Shown here: piece by piece, positions 24,647-33,024 of the stretch
Numbering within the stretch: position 1 is the first letter of the stretch
Layout of the letters: each line of letters starts with the position of its first letter
Position numbers and translations under genes: made by a program
The notes under the pieces: generated by a model
The model's database searches: none
What the model saw: the letters and a program-made list of their open reading frames with translations, nothing else
What the model was told of the DNA's origin: nothing
From: Thiomicrospira sp. XS5
Lineage (GTDB): Bacteria > Pseudomonadota > Gammaproteobacteria > Thiomicrospirales > Thiomicrospiraceae
NCBI RefSeq assembly: GCF_001507555.1
Contig: NZ_LQBO01000001.1
Coordinates: forward strand, 2,108,001 to 2,172,000
Length of the DNA stretch: 64,000 bases
Reading direction: 5' to 3'

Positions 24647-25843
24647 TTACCAGCTTTTGCCGACTTTAAAGAAGAAGGACTTGAGGTATTCGGTTTCCGG
24701 AATGGCCGGATGCACCGGATGATCCGGTGCCTGATGACACTGATCGAACAATTGGATTTGACGGTCGACGTGACGGCTGGCTTGCTGAATCTGACTCAAC
24801 AAAGCGTCTCGACTCATATGATACGAACAAGATGCCGACACCAATACGCCATCGGTGTTCAATAAACGCATGGCCAGTTCATTAATGCGGCGATAACCTT
24901 CCGAGCCGGCCTTGAAATCTTTTTTACGTTTCACGAAGGCCGGTGGATCCACAATCACCACGTCGTATTTATGCGCTTCGGTCAGCAAGGCTTTCAACAC
25001 ATCAAATGCATTGCCTTCGATGGTGATCACTCGATCGATGACTTCGTTGAGGACGGCATTTTGTTCCAAACCGTCCAACGCAAAGGCAGAGGCATCCACA
25101 CAAGTAACTTCCGTCGCTCCAGCGACCGCGGCTTCAATCCCCCAGCCGCCCAAGTAGCTGAACACATCCAACACGGTTTTGCCTTTCACCAGCGATTGCA
25201 GTCGCGCACGGGCCGAACGGTGATCGTAAAACCAACCGGTTTTCTGGCCTTCTTCGGCCGGAATCATAAAGCGGGCACCGTTTTCTTCCATTTGAATCGA
25301 TTCCGGCAGTGTGCCGATGGCCACTTCCGTGTAAAGCGGCAGCCCTTCCAGCTCACGACTGCCGGTGTCGTTGCGCAAGACCAACGCCTGCGGGTGATAC
25401 AAGTTTTCGATGGTTTGCACCACTTCGTCTTTCATCGCTTCCATACCCGCGGTGGTGATTTGCGCCACAAATACATCGCCGAAACGATCAATCACCAGGC
25501 CTGGCAAACCATCGGATTCACCAAAGACCAAACGATAATAAGGGGCCTCGTAATTCAACTCACGCAAAGCCTGCGCGGCTTGAATGCGTTTTTTCAAAAA
25601 CGCTTGGTTAAAGGAGACTTTCGGGTTTCGGCTCAACAGGCGCCCGCAAATCAAGGTATTCGGATTGACGTAAGCCACACCGATGGCTTTACCATTGGAC
25701 GCTTCCACCGTCACCACTTGCCCGGGCTCGAAGCTTTTCAGCGGCGAGACCTGATTATCGACCTCATTACTGAAAATCCACAGATGGCCTTGTTTGAGGC
25801 GTTTTTCTTCATTTTTTTTCAGTCTTAAAACCGCTTCGGTCAT
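24647..25843 (-). CDS. rlmI: 23S rRNA (cytosine-5)-methyltransferase RlmI-type
   Basis: The 398-residue class I SAM methyltransferase has an N-terminal PUA-like domain (KKNEEKRLKQGHLWIFSNEV), a central RlmI-type domain, and the SAM site KTVLDVFSYLGGWGIEA. Substrate motifs VDPPAFVKRKKDF and SASCSYHMS, which includes the catalytic cysteine, follow. E. coli RlmI modifies C1962 of 23S rRNA. Position specificity is inferred from the family. Its own divergent upstream gap is short (108 bases to gcvH on the same strand). A CCAGGCCTGG copy lies at 25495-25504. Confidence 0.93.
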   Translation of the reverse strand: MTEAVLRLKKNEEKRLKQGHLWIFSNEVDNQVSPLKSFEPGQVVTVEASNGKAIGVAYVNPNTLICGRLLSRNPKVSFNQAFLKKRIQAAQALRELNYEAPYYRLVFGESDGLPGLVIDRFGDVFVAQITTAGMEAMKDEVVQTIENLYHPQALVLRNDTGSRELEGLPLYTEVAIGTLPESIQMEENGARFMIPAEEGQKTGWFYDHRSARARLQSLVKGKTVLDVFSYLGGWGIEAAVAGATEVTCVDASAFALDGLEQNAVLNEVIDRVITIEGNAFDVLKALLTEAHKYDVVIVDPPAFVKRKKDFKAGSEGYRRINELAMRLLNTDGVLVSASCSYHMSRDALLSQIQQASRHVDRQIQLFDQCHQAPDHPVHPAIPETEYLKSFFFKVGKSW

Positions 25844-25951
25844 AGTATTTCCTTAAACTGTTAACGTAAAAAGGGCATCGAGCCCATGGCGCGACGGCCA
25901 ACAGGCTGTATGCCCTTTTCAATGATTGGGAAAATCGGGTACGTAAGCGAA

Positions 25952-26338
25952 CTATTGATCGATCATCGCTTGATAGTCGCTGTCCGACAGAAGGTTGTCC
26001 AATTCGGACGCATCGTGCGGTGCAATTTTAAACAACCAACCGCCGTCGTAAGGCTCGTCGTTGACCAATTCCGGTTCGTCTTCCAGCTCGGTATTCACGG
26101 CGACGATTTCACCGCTCAACGGTGAGAAAATGTCGGAAGCGGCTTTCACCGATTCCAACGACATCACCTCTTCCCCTTGAGCGATGTCCGTGCCGACTTC
26201 CGGCAGGTGCGCCGCCATCAAATCGCCAAGGGATTCCTGGGCGAAGTCGGTAATGCCCACAATCGCTTCGCCGGACTCGTCGATATACACCCACTCATGC
26301 GACTCCGCATACTTCAAATGATTTGGTAAAACGCTCAC
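25952..26338 (-). CDS. gcvH: Glycine cleavage system H protein
   Basis: The 128-residue lipoyl carrier contains the lipoylation site ESVKAASDI with Lys65, then PLSGEIVAVN, PELVNDEPY and GWLFKI, all typical of bona fide GcvH. It shuttles the aminomethyl group between the P, T and L proteins. No gcvT or gcvP is nearby, so it stands alone, with the partners expected elsewhere. Diverged GcvH-like carriers also serve sulfur oxidation (LbpA), but this sequence keeps the normal GcvH pattern. The 3' gap before it has no gene. Confidence 0.95.
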   Translation of the reverse strand: MSVLPNHLKYAESHEWVYIDESGEAIVGITDFAQESLGDLMAAHLPEVGTDIAQGEEVMSLESVKAASDIFSPLSGEIVAVNTELEDEPELVNDEPYDGGWLFKIAPHDASELDNLLSDSDYQAMIDQ

Positions 26339-26474
26339 GGCGACACTCCATACACATTAAATTTGAATCTGCCGCAAATCATACCAAAAAACAGGATAAA
26401 AAACCGATAAAGACCGGAATCGAAATCGTTCAAAGAAACCACCAGGCCTGGTGGATTTCGGAAATAAAGAGACA

Positions 26475-28322
26475 TTACAGGGTGCGGTCGATTTCCACCC
26501 GGTTGCGACCTTGCTGTTTAGCCAGATACAAAGCGCGGTCGGCGCGTTTATAGAAGCTTTGCAGGCTGTCATCGGCTTGAAGCTGCACCACCCCCAGACT
26601 GATGGTGACGGACAAACGCCCTTTATCCACCGTCAGGTCCGCCACCGCTTCCCGATAGCGCTCCGCGAGGATCAAGCCGTTTTCAAGGTGCGTATCCGGT
26701 AACATAATCGCAAATTCTTCCCCCCCAACCCGGCAGAGGACATCCCGCACCCGTAACAATCCCTCAAGCGCCTGAGACACTTCGACCAGCACCTTATCGC
26801 CCATATCATGGCCGTGGGCATCATTGACTTGTTTGAAATGGTCGACATCAATGAACACCATGCAAAATGGGTCCGGTCGTTCCGCCATGACGTTTTGAAG
26901 GTACTGATTAAAATAGTGCCGGTTATGCACGTCGGTCAATTCATCATGAGCAATCAAATACTCCAAACGATTCTTGTAATGTTCTTCTTCGGTGATATCG
27001 GTCATTAACACACTGACATAATCGGTACCGAAGTGCGACGAGATATCGGTGGCTTTGACCAAGAAAATATAATCCCGGTCATGCCATCGAATTTTGGCAT
27101 AATGCGATTTTTCTTTATTGCCAATCACATGGTCAAACCAATAAATGCCGTCCACATAACGCCGCAAATACCCCTCTTCCGGCACAAACAACTCACAAAT
27201 ACAATGATAGGTTTGGTGAAATTCTTCTATATTCTGGAAGGTATCGAAAAACTCGAAGAAGCGCCGATTCGCAAATAAAATACGCCGTTGGTTGGACACA
27301 TAGACGATTTCCGTCGACGTATCAAACACCTCAAAGAAAAATCGTTTTTCCAACTCTGCCTGATGTTTGAAATACATCATCGCCAGCAAGAAAATTAACA
27401 GCAGCACAATAAACAACGTCATGATGACAAATTGTTTTTGCGTGTCATAGACATGTATAAACTCAAAACTGTCCAGCGGCTTCAAGGTGACCCAGGTGGC
27501 CATCGGCTGGCCATTGATATCGGAGATGTGACGCGTCACCATGAGATACCCGTCAAAGACTTTATAGCCCGAGTCTTTAAACGCCCGTTCGACGCCATAA
27601 CGCTCAATCAATTTGATATCCGGTTCCGTCGCATCAATATTGGCCACATAATAGTCGTCAACAAACTTACCGGTAAACGCATTGGTCAACTGCCTGCGGT
27701 ATCGCTTATCCACCAGCACCACCGAATGGACATCGCTCATTTCCGACAAGGCTTGATCAATGGAATCGATTTGAGAAATCACATCCACCATCCCGATAAA
27801 GCGATTCTGATCATCAAATATCGGCACAATGGATTTAAATGTCAGGGCAAACTTCCCCACACTGAAGTTGTTGATCCGGCGCGGGTTTTGAATCATGGAA
27901 GCGATATCCTGACGCACTTTGGCCAGGTTGTCGCCCTTTTTCGTCGTCCAACTGCGAGCCAAGCTCACGCCGGTGTTATCCACCAACTGAATCCAAACCC
28001 CTTTGTATTTGGTCAATTTTTTTAATTGATGGGTATAGTGCGCCAACTTTTCCTGTAAATTCGGATCACCGTTCAGAAGGGCGTTTTTAAAGTTCGGCGG
28101 CGACGTCATCGCCACCGCGAGTGCTTGCGTGGTGTTCTGTTTTTCTTTGATCAGCACATCGACTTTTTCAATCAGAGACGATTGATAAAATTGAAATTCC
28201 TGATTACGTGCCTCATCGACCTGCCAGCTATACAGCACATAGACCATCGGGGACAGCAGTATGGCCCCCAGTAAAATCAGCCAATGAAAATGCTGATTAA
28301 TCAGTCGCAGGTAAGTCGGCAT
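26475..28322 (-). CDS. Membrane-bound diguanylate cyclase with periplasmic sensor and PAS
   Basis: The 615-residue protein has a membrane segment at about 10-33, a periplasmic sensor of some 260 residues (Cache-like, LTKYKGVWIQLVDNTG and FGMVDV-type features), and a second membrane segment near 298-320. A PAS-like region follows, and a C-terminal GGDEF domain. The active site is GGEEF at about 533-537, preceded by the inhibitory I-site RVRD at the standard distance. Active, product-inhibited c-di-GMP synthesis is therefore expected. It lies in a window with two PilZ-type genes, a possible receptor link. The 136-base downstream gap carries a palindrome copy. Confidence 0.92.
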   Translation of the reverse strand: MPTYLRLINQHFHWLILLGAILLSPMVYVLYSWQVDEARNQEFQFYQSSLIEKVDVLIKEKQNTTQALAVAMTSPPNFKNALLNGDPNLQEKLAHYTHQLKKLTKYKGVWIQLVDNTGVSLARSWTTKKGDNLAKVRQDIASMIQNPRRINNFSVGKFALTFKSIVPIFDDQNRFIGMVDVISQIDSIDQALSEMSDVHSVVLVDKRYRRQLTNAFTGKFVDDYYVANIDATEPDIKLIERYGVERAFKDSGYKVFDGYLMVTRHISDINGQPMATWVTLKPLDSFEFIHVYDTQKQFVIMTLFIVLLLIFLLAMMYFKHQAELEKRFFFEVFDTSTEIVYVSNQRRILFANRRFFEFFDTFQNIEEFHQTYHCICELFVPEEGYLRRYVDGIYWFDHVIGNKEKSHYAKIRWHDRDYIFLVKATDISSHFGTDYVSVLMTDITEEEHYKNRLEYLIAHDELTDVHNRHYFNQYLQNVMAERPDPFCMVFIDVDHFKQVNDAHGHDMGDKVLVEVSQALEGLLRVRDVLCRVGGEEFAIMLPDTHLENGLILAERYREAVADLTVDKGRLSVTISLGVVQLQADDSLQSFYKRADRALYLAKQQGRNRVEIDRTL

Positions 28323-28391
28323 AAAATAAGCTTCTAAAAATAATGGAAATTGTCCTTTTTTTCCGCCATGGCGTCCAATAAAAGACTAACA

Positions 28392-28425
28392 CATGGGAAT
28401 AAATTAAACTAATTTTACTCCCATG
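28392..28425. repeat. Intergenic inverted repeat between pyruvate-kinase-like gene and diguanylate cyclase gene
   Basis: CATGGGA and TCCCATG arms continue through a mostly paired AT stem (11 of 15 positions). There is no T tract in the transcribed direction. It could be an operator for the cyclase promoter or an RNA processing hairpin. The remaining gap (28323-28490) holds no gene. Confidence 0.45.
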
Positions 28426-28490
28426 ACACGCTTATTGAACCTGTCAGCCGCCAAGCCTTATCGCCAAATACCTGAATTACCGAACGAAGT

Positions 28491-30062
28491 TCATAACTGC
28501 AAGACATCCATATGGGTATGGCTTTTGAACTGCTGAGATTCCATTTTTTGCAACACGTCACTCAATAACCGTACCGCCTCGGTAATGTACGGACCTTTAT
28601 TCAACATCACGCATTCAGCACGTTGCGACATGGCCGCATCAGTGATTTCCGGGCGCGAAATACGCCCGTCTTTGACAAAGGACTCCATCACTTGTGTGGC
28701 CCACACAACGGGAATATGCGCCGCCTCACACACCCTTAGAATCTGATCTTGCACCCCGGCCATGCGAACACTGCCTAGCTCCACCGCCAAATCCCCCCGC
28801 GCCAACATCACGCCCAGTTCGATATTCCGCGCCAAGCCGACGGCCAAAATCGTCGGAAGCTGACGCACGGCTTTCGCCGTTTCGATTTTCGCCAAAATCG
28901 GCAAAGGTTCCACACCTTTTTCACGCATCCGGTTGTGTAACCGTAAAACATCCTCCGCGCATTCGGTAAACGACAGGCCGACCATATCCGCATGCTGACA
29001 AACGAAATCGAGATCATGCTCATCTTTGTCGCTGAGCGTCGGTAACGCCAAATCCGTATTCGGAAAGTTGAGGCCCTTTTCCGGTTTCAAACGGACGCCG
29101 CCCGGCCCCACCTGAGTCATATCAATCAACAGGGCCTCATCCCGTTTATCCACCACCTCACCGCCCATTTTGCCATCATCAAACCAGACGCTGTCACCGA
29201 TGGACACCATCGCAATCACATCCGGGCAAGTGACCGTCACCATGGCATGCACCGACAGGCCAAAGACCGCTTCCATCTCGGAAAAACGCGCTTTATCACG
29301 GCACAGTAATACTTTGTCATGTCGGTGAATTTTCGGGTAAACGCCTTTTTGGCCCTTTTGCCGGCTTTCGAATTTTTCACGTGTTTTTTGCGATGCCGCC
29401 TGGCCGGTTTGAATATCCCCGGTGCGGATTTTGTGCCCCGCCAAATCCATCAAAATCGGACAGGTCACACCCAACGCCTTGGCCTGACCACGAATATGAC
29501 GAACCATTTTTGACCAGGCCTGGTCATTATCATGTGCACAATTAATACGGGCGCAATTCATGCCCGCCGCCAAGAGCGATTCCACCAAGGCCGGGTGATC
29601 GGCCGCTTCGGAAGGCAGGGTCACCAAAATGTATTCGCTCCGGTTTTCCGGCCGAGCACCGAACAAACGACCTGCCCGCTTTTGCAACGCATGATAACCG
29701 GCTTCATATCCCAGGCACCATTCGGCCTTTTCGGGGACATAAGCCGCTCCGTCCACCGCAAGCGACAGGATATTTAACACCGCATCGAGATTGGAAAGCA
29801 CATGCGGCTCCACTCGCCCCAAGGACGACAGCCCGGCCGCCGCCAACCCCGATTGCAACGCATGAAGATTTTCCCGACGCATGACCTGATAATTGAGCAG
29901 ATTATGCAAGCTGAACAACCGCCCGTCGTCGTTTGTTTGCACATCGATTGATTGCAGCTCGGTTTGCGTCTCGCCAAGGATACGCGCCCTCAAAGCTTTC
30001 AACCGAACGAATAAGTTTTCCAGGGAAACGTCTTCCCCCGGTTTCATTTCAAAATGCGTCAT
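28491..30062 (-). CDS. Pyruvate-kinase-like protein with an N-terminal extension
   Basis: The 523-residue protein keeps the pyruvate kinase barrel: ILVTLPSEA...ARINCAHD, ILMDLAGHKIRTG, ILAKIETAKAV with the catalytic lysine, MLARGDLAVE, WATQVMESF and SRPEITDAA. It lacks most of the C-terminal regulatory domain and adds about 150 helical N-terminal residues. Such forms are annotated as pyruvate kinase, but whether they make pyruvate from phosphoenolpyruvate is uncertain. The ATG at 30062 is chosen; an open frame continues to 30332 but crosses the tRNA gene. The B domain contains an unusual KTREKFESRQKGQKG insertion. A palindrome copy is at 29514-29523 within a perfect 16-base palindrome. Confidence 0.85.
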   Translation of the reverse strand: MTHFEMKPGEDVSLENLFVRLKALRARILGETQTELQSIDVQTNDDGRLFSLHNLLNYQVMRRENLHALQSGLAAAGLSSLGRVEPHVLSNLDAVLNILSLAVDGAAYVPEKAEWCLGYEAGYHALQKRAGRLFGARPENRSEYILVTLPSEAADHPALVESLLAAGMNCARINCAHDNDQAWSKMVRHIRGQAKALGVTCPILMDLAGHKIRTGDIQTGQAASQKTREKFESRQKGQKGVYPKIHRHDKVLLCRDKARFSEMEAVFGLSVHAMVTVTCPDVIAMVSIGDSVWFDDGKMGGEVVDKRDEALLIDMTQVGPGGVRLKPEKGLNFPNTDLALPTLSDKDEHDLDFVCQHADMVGLSFTECAEDVLRLHNRMREKGVEPLPILAKIETAKAVRQLPTILAVGLARNIELGVMLARGDLAVELGSVRMAGVQDQILRVCEAAHIPVVWATQVMESFVKDGRISRPEITDAAMSQRAECVMLNKGPYITEAVRLLSDVLQKMESQQFKSHTHMDVLQL

Positions 30063-30197
30063 AGCCGCCTCGCACTCAACCCAACATGATTTCAGAATAG
30101 CCACCGAAATTGACAACCAAATGAAACCTATTGGGTTTTCGCCAGCCTTCACGGCAACACACTTAACAGCGGTTCTGCGCTTTTCGACGGATTCTGC

Positions 30198-30226
30198 TGT
30201 TAATACGCCGACGAAACCCTTATAAT
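30198..30226 (+). promoter_or_regulatory. Promoter of tRNA-Arg
   Basis: A perfect -10 TATAAT (30221-30226) is followed by the GC-rich discriminator GAGCGCG, typical of stable RNA promoters under stringent control. The -35 is weak (TGTTAA at 17 bases). The tRNA begins 28 bases later. Confidence 0.6.
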
Positions 30227-30254
30227 GAGCGCGTTTCAAAAACACTTCCCAAAC

Positions 30255-30331
30255 GCGCCCGTAGCTCAGCTGGATAGAGCGTTGCCCTCCGGAGGCAAAG
30301 GTCTGGGGTTCGAATCCCTTCGGGCGCGCCA
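30255..30331 (+). tRNA. tRNA-Arg (anticodon CCG)
   Basis: The 77-base cloverleaf has an acceptor stem GCGCCCG/CGGGCGC, a D arm from AGCTCAGCTGGATAGAGC, an anticodon stem TTGCC/GGCAA with loop CTCCGGA (anticodon CCG, reading CGG), and the T arm GGGGTTCGAATCCC. CCA is encoded in the genome. It is not linked to other tRNAs. Confidence 0.97.
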
Positions 30332-30410
30332 TTACACCGACTTTCTGACCCGCCCATATCCGATTCAGTCATATTCTGCCTTAGCCGTGCTATAAAAAAT
30401 TACTTAGTTT

Positions 30411-30435
30411 TCTGGCGTGCCAGATTGGGTATAAT
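30411..30435 (+). promoter_or_regulatory. Promoter with built-in operator upstream of the XRE-cupin gene
   Basis: The palindrome TCTGGC-GT-GCCAGA (30411-30424) occupies the spacer of a promoter whose -10 is TATAAT (30430-30435). This is a typical position for autorepression by an XRE-type dimer encoded just downstream. Confidence 0.55.
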
Positions 30436-30467
30436 ATCACCATTACCCCCAAGAAAAGACAGATTCA

Positions 30468-31064
30468 ATGAGCGCAAAAGACAATCAATCCCTTGACCTC
30501 TACATCGGCAAAATCATCAATAACGTTCGTAAAAAACAAGGCCTGACCATCGCGGAAATTTCCGAGCAGTCCGGCGTCAGCCGTGGGATGTTGAGCAAGA
30601 TTGAAAACGGACAGGTGTCCCCAAGTCTGGACTCGTTGTTGAAAATCTCACGCGCGCTCGGCGTGCCGATTTCGGCGTTTTTCAAGGAATTCGACTCGGA
30701 AGAAGGCGGGGCTCAATTGGTCAAAGCTGAGGAAGCGCTTGAGGTGGTTCGTCGCGGCACCAAAGTCGGGCACACTTATCACCTGCTGGCTTACGATTCT
30801 GGCCCTCACAAAACCTTTGAACCCTTCTTGATCTCTTTGGATAACAAAAGCGAAATTTTCCCAACCTTCGCCCATGAAGGCACGGTTTTCATGTATCTTC
30901 TAGAAGGTGAAATGATCTATCGTCACGGCAAACAGACCTATCACATGAAGCCGGGCGACTCCTTGACCTACAATGCACAAATTTCTCACGGACCGGAAGA
31001 ACTCCTACAAGTGCCGATTAAATTTCTCAATATCATCTACTACAACCAAAACGCACCAGAATAA
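30468..31064 (+). CDS. XRE-family transcriptional regulator with cupin domain
   Basis: The 198-residue protein has an N-terminal XRE helix-turn-helix (LTIAEISEQSGVSRGMLSKIENGQVSPSLDSLLKIS, residues about 26-62) and a C-terminal small-molecule cupin barrel with EGTVFMYLLEGEMIYRHG and MKPGDSLTYNAQISHGPE. Relatives such as PuuR sense small amine- or amino-acid-derived ligands. It lies directly before glnK-amt and 14 kb of nitrogen and methylamine genes, so a role in nitrogen or amine control is plausible but inferred. Its upstream palindrome overlaps the promoter, suggesting autoregulation. Confidence 0.9.
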   Translation: MSAKDNQSLDLYIGKIINNVRKKQGLTIAEISEQSGVSRGMLSKIENGQVSPSLDSLLKISRALGVPISAFFKEFDSEEGGAQLVKAEEALEVVRRGTKVGHTYHLLAYDSGPHKTFEPFLISLDNKSEIFPTFAHEGTVFMYLLEGEMIYRHGKQTYHMKPGDSLTYNAQISHGPEELLQVPIKFLNIIYYNQNAPE

Positions 31065-31285
31065 AAGGCATCCTTTCCAAGTTAGTGCATTAGCTTTCCA
31101 GTTTAGCCTTAAATTCCTTTCATATCAAAACTAATACCTTGATACTAAATACAATTTAATTATTGGTATTAAACTTTCTTTCTTCCTCGCAGGTATTTGT
31201 TCCATACCTAAAAACTTAACCAAATTACCTTTGCTAGCAAAGGTAATTTGGTTCTTTTTAGTTTCTCGTTCAGGGGAGGTCGCAT
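31065..31285. other. glnK leader region
   Basis: This 221-base AT-rich gap precedes glnK. It holds a TAATACC...GGTATTA inverted repeat pair (about 31130-31169) and the perfect palindrome at 31218-31253. I searched for a sigma-54 promoter (GG-N10-GC) and found no acceptable match, so the start of glnK transcription is not located. Confidence 0.45.
31218..31253 (+). promoter_or_regulatory. Perfect 36-base palindrome upstream of glnK (attenuator or terminator)
   Basis: Two 18-base arms, starting AACCAAATTACC, pair without a mismatch and are followed by CTTTTTAG. The hairpin ends 32 bases before the glnK ATG, leaving little room for a promoter between. Transcription from upstream must pass it, so it could be an attenuator. 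Otherwise it terminates the XRE-cupin transcript, with glnK expressed by readthrough. Confidence 0.65.
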
Positions 31286-31624
31286 ATGAAGTTAGTGAAA
31301 GCGATCATTAATCCTTACAAGTTGAATGACGTCCGTGACGCGCTTTCCGATTTAGGAAGCTACGGACTGACGACAACAGAAGTAAAGGGTTATGGTCGTC
31401 AAAAAGGACAAAAGGAAATCTATCGCGGTGCAGAATACGAAATCTCTTATGTACCCAAGATTATGATTGAATTGGCGATTTCGGACGATGCGCTCGACAG
31501 TGTCGTGGCTTGCATATCCGAAACAGCCAGAACCGGAAAAGTGGGAGATGGCAAAATTTTTGTCATGCCAATCGAAGAAGTCATCAGAGTTCGTACCGCT
31601 GAAACGGGAGATGACGCTTTATAA
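31286..31624 (+). CDS. glnK: PII nitrogen regulatory protein GlnK/GlnB
   Basis: The 112-residue protein is a complete PII signal protein. The T-loop GYGRQKGQKEIYRGAEY has Tyr51 for uridylylation, and the B- and C-loops read TARTGKVGDGKIFV and VIRVRTAETGD. PII proteins sense ATP/ADP and 2-oxoglutarate, and GlnK paralogues block the ammonium channel AmtB. The direct glnK-amt linkage with 24 bases between identifies this as the GlnK type. The ribosome site GGGGAGG is strong. Confidence 0.97.
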   Translation: MKLVKAIINPYKLNDVRDALSDLGSYGLTTTEVKGYGRQKGQKEIYRGAEYEISYVPKIMIELAISDDALDSVVACISETARTGKVGDGKIFVMPIEEVIRVRTAETGDDAL

Positions 31625-31648
31625 AAGAAGTGAACATGGAGTAATTTT

Positions 31649-32902
31649 ATGGAAGGAAATTTTTTACAACTATCCTATGCACTGGATACGTTTTACTTTT
31701 TGATGAGCGCCGTGCTCGTCATGTGGATGGCCGCCGGGTTTGCCATGCTGGAAGCCGGTCTGGTTCGCAGCAAGAACACGGTTGAAATCTTAACCAAAAA
31801 CGCACTGCTTTACAGTGTTGCCTGTACGATGTACCTGCTAATCGGGTATAACTTCATGTACCCTGGCGACCCAATCAGCGCTTACCTACCGAATATCTCG
31901 TTCTTGTTGGGCGCGGACAATGCGGTTGACGCCGTAGTCGCTGGCGGAGACGGTGCACCTTACTACTCAGGTATGTCTGACTTCATCTTCCAGGCGGTTT
32001 TCGCGGCTGCGACGATGTCGATTGTTTCCGGTGCGATTGCTGAGCGTATGAAGCTTTGGCCTTTCCTAGTGTTCGCGGTTGTCATGACAGCGTTCATCTA
32101 CCCTATGGAAGGTTACTGGAAATGGGGCGGCGGCTGGTTGGATCAGCTAGGTTTCCAAGACTTCGCTGGTTCCGTTGTTGTTCACATGGCCGGTGCGGCT
32201 GCAGCTTTGGCAGCGGTTATTCTGGTTGGACCACGTCTTGGTAAATACGGCCCTAACGGTGAAGTCCGTGCGATCCCAGGTGCAAACCTGCCGATGGCGA
32301 CCCTTGGTATGTTCATTCTTTGGATGGGCTGGTTCGGGTTCAACGGTGGTTCTGAGCTGATGATTTCCAATGTTGACGAAGCGAACGCCGTTGCGGCAAT
32401 CTTCGTAAACACCAATGCTGCGGCAGCGGGTGGTATGATTGCTGCGGCTCTATTGGGACGCTTCATGTTCGGTAAGACCGACTTGACCATGGCGATCAAC
32501 GGTGCTTTGGCCGGTTTGGTATCCATCACCGCAGAGCCGCTAGCGCCAACACCTGGTTTGGCTCTAATCATCGGTATGATCGGTGGTATCATCGTGGTAC
32601 TTTCCATCATCGGCATGGACAAAATGAAGCTTGACGATCCAGTCGGTGCGATCTCCGTTCACGGTACCGCCGGTATCTGGGGTATCTTCGCGGTATTGTT
32701 CAGCAACTCCGACGCGACCTTCATGGGTCAGTTAATCGGTACGGTTGCAACATTCGCTTGGATGTTCATCGCTTCGTTCATTGTTCTTTACATCATCAAG
32801 AAAGCGGTTGGCCTACGCCCAACTGAAGAACAAGAACAAGAAGGCTTGGACGTTGAAGAATGTGGTATGGAAGCTTACCCAGAATTCAACCAGAAAAACT
32901 AA
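31649..32902 (+). CDS. amt: Ammonium transporter Amt
   Basis: The 417-residue Amt/Rh channel has about eleven membrane segments. Conserved stretches are LYSVACTMYLLIGYNFMY, AGAAAALAAVILVGPRLGKYG, FNGGSELM and the pore histidine in ISVHGTAGIWG. It conducts ammonium, and family members also pass methylammonium, relevant beside a methylamine operon. Codons differ visibly from neighbours (many GGT, GCG and GCT), as in highly expressed genes. It is co-transcribed with glnK and ended by a strong terminator. Confidence 0.97.
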   Translation: MEGNFLQLSYALDTFYFLMSAVLVMWMAAGFAMLEAGLVRSKNTVEILTKNALLYSVACTMYLLIGYNFMYPGDPISAYLPNISFLLGADNAVDAVVAGGDGAPYYSGMSDFIFQAVFAAATMSIVSGAIAERMKLWPFLVFAVVMTAFIYPMEGYWKWGGGWLDQLGFQDFAGSVVVHMAGAAAALAAVILVGPRLGKYGPNGEVRAIPGANLPMATLGMFILWMGWFGFNGGSELMISNVDEANAVAAIFVNTNAAAAGGMIAAALLGRFMFGKTDLTMAINGALAGLVSITAEPLAPTPGLALIIGMIGGIIVVLSIIGMDKMKLDDPVGAISVHGTAGIWGIFAVLFSNSDATFMGQLIGTVATFAWMFIASFIVLYIIKKAVGLRPTEEQEQEGLDVEECGMEAYPEFNQKN

Positions 32903-32926
32903 GTCCGACTTAAATGTAAAGAAACG

Positions 32927-32957
32927 AAAAACCGCCGTTCTCATACGGCGGTTTTTT
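32927..32957 (+). terminator. Rho-independent terminator after amt
   Basis: An AAAACCGCCG/CGGCGGTTTT stem with an eight-base loop ends in a T tract, 25 bases after the amt stop. Confidence 0.9.
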
Positions 32958-33024
32958 CATTTTTGAAAGCCCTTAATAAAAACGGGATTTTTTATTAAGT
33001 GTTTTTAAAAGGTAACTACAATAG

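Noticed and set aside
25952-26338. LbpA-type lipoate-binding protein of sulfur oxidation
   Set aside because: The sequence keeps the ordinary GcvH pattern and no sHdr genes are nearby.
30063-30332. Extension of the pyruvate-kinase-like frame to 30332
   Set aside because: The extra 90 codons run through the tRNA-Arg gene on the other strand and carry no conserved sequence. The ATG at 30062 is taken instead.
31065-31285. Sigma-54 promoter for glnK-amt
   Set aside because: No GG-N10-GC pair with reasonable surroundings was found in the gap.
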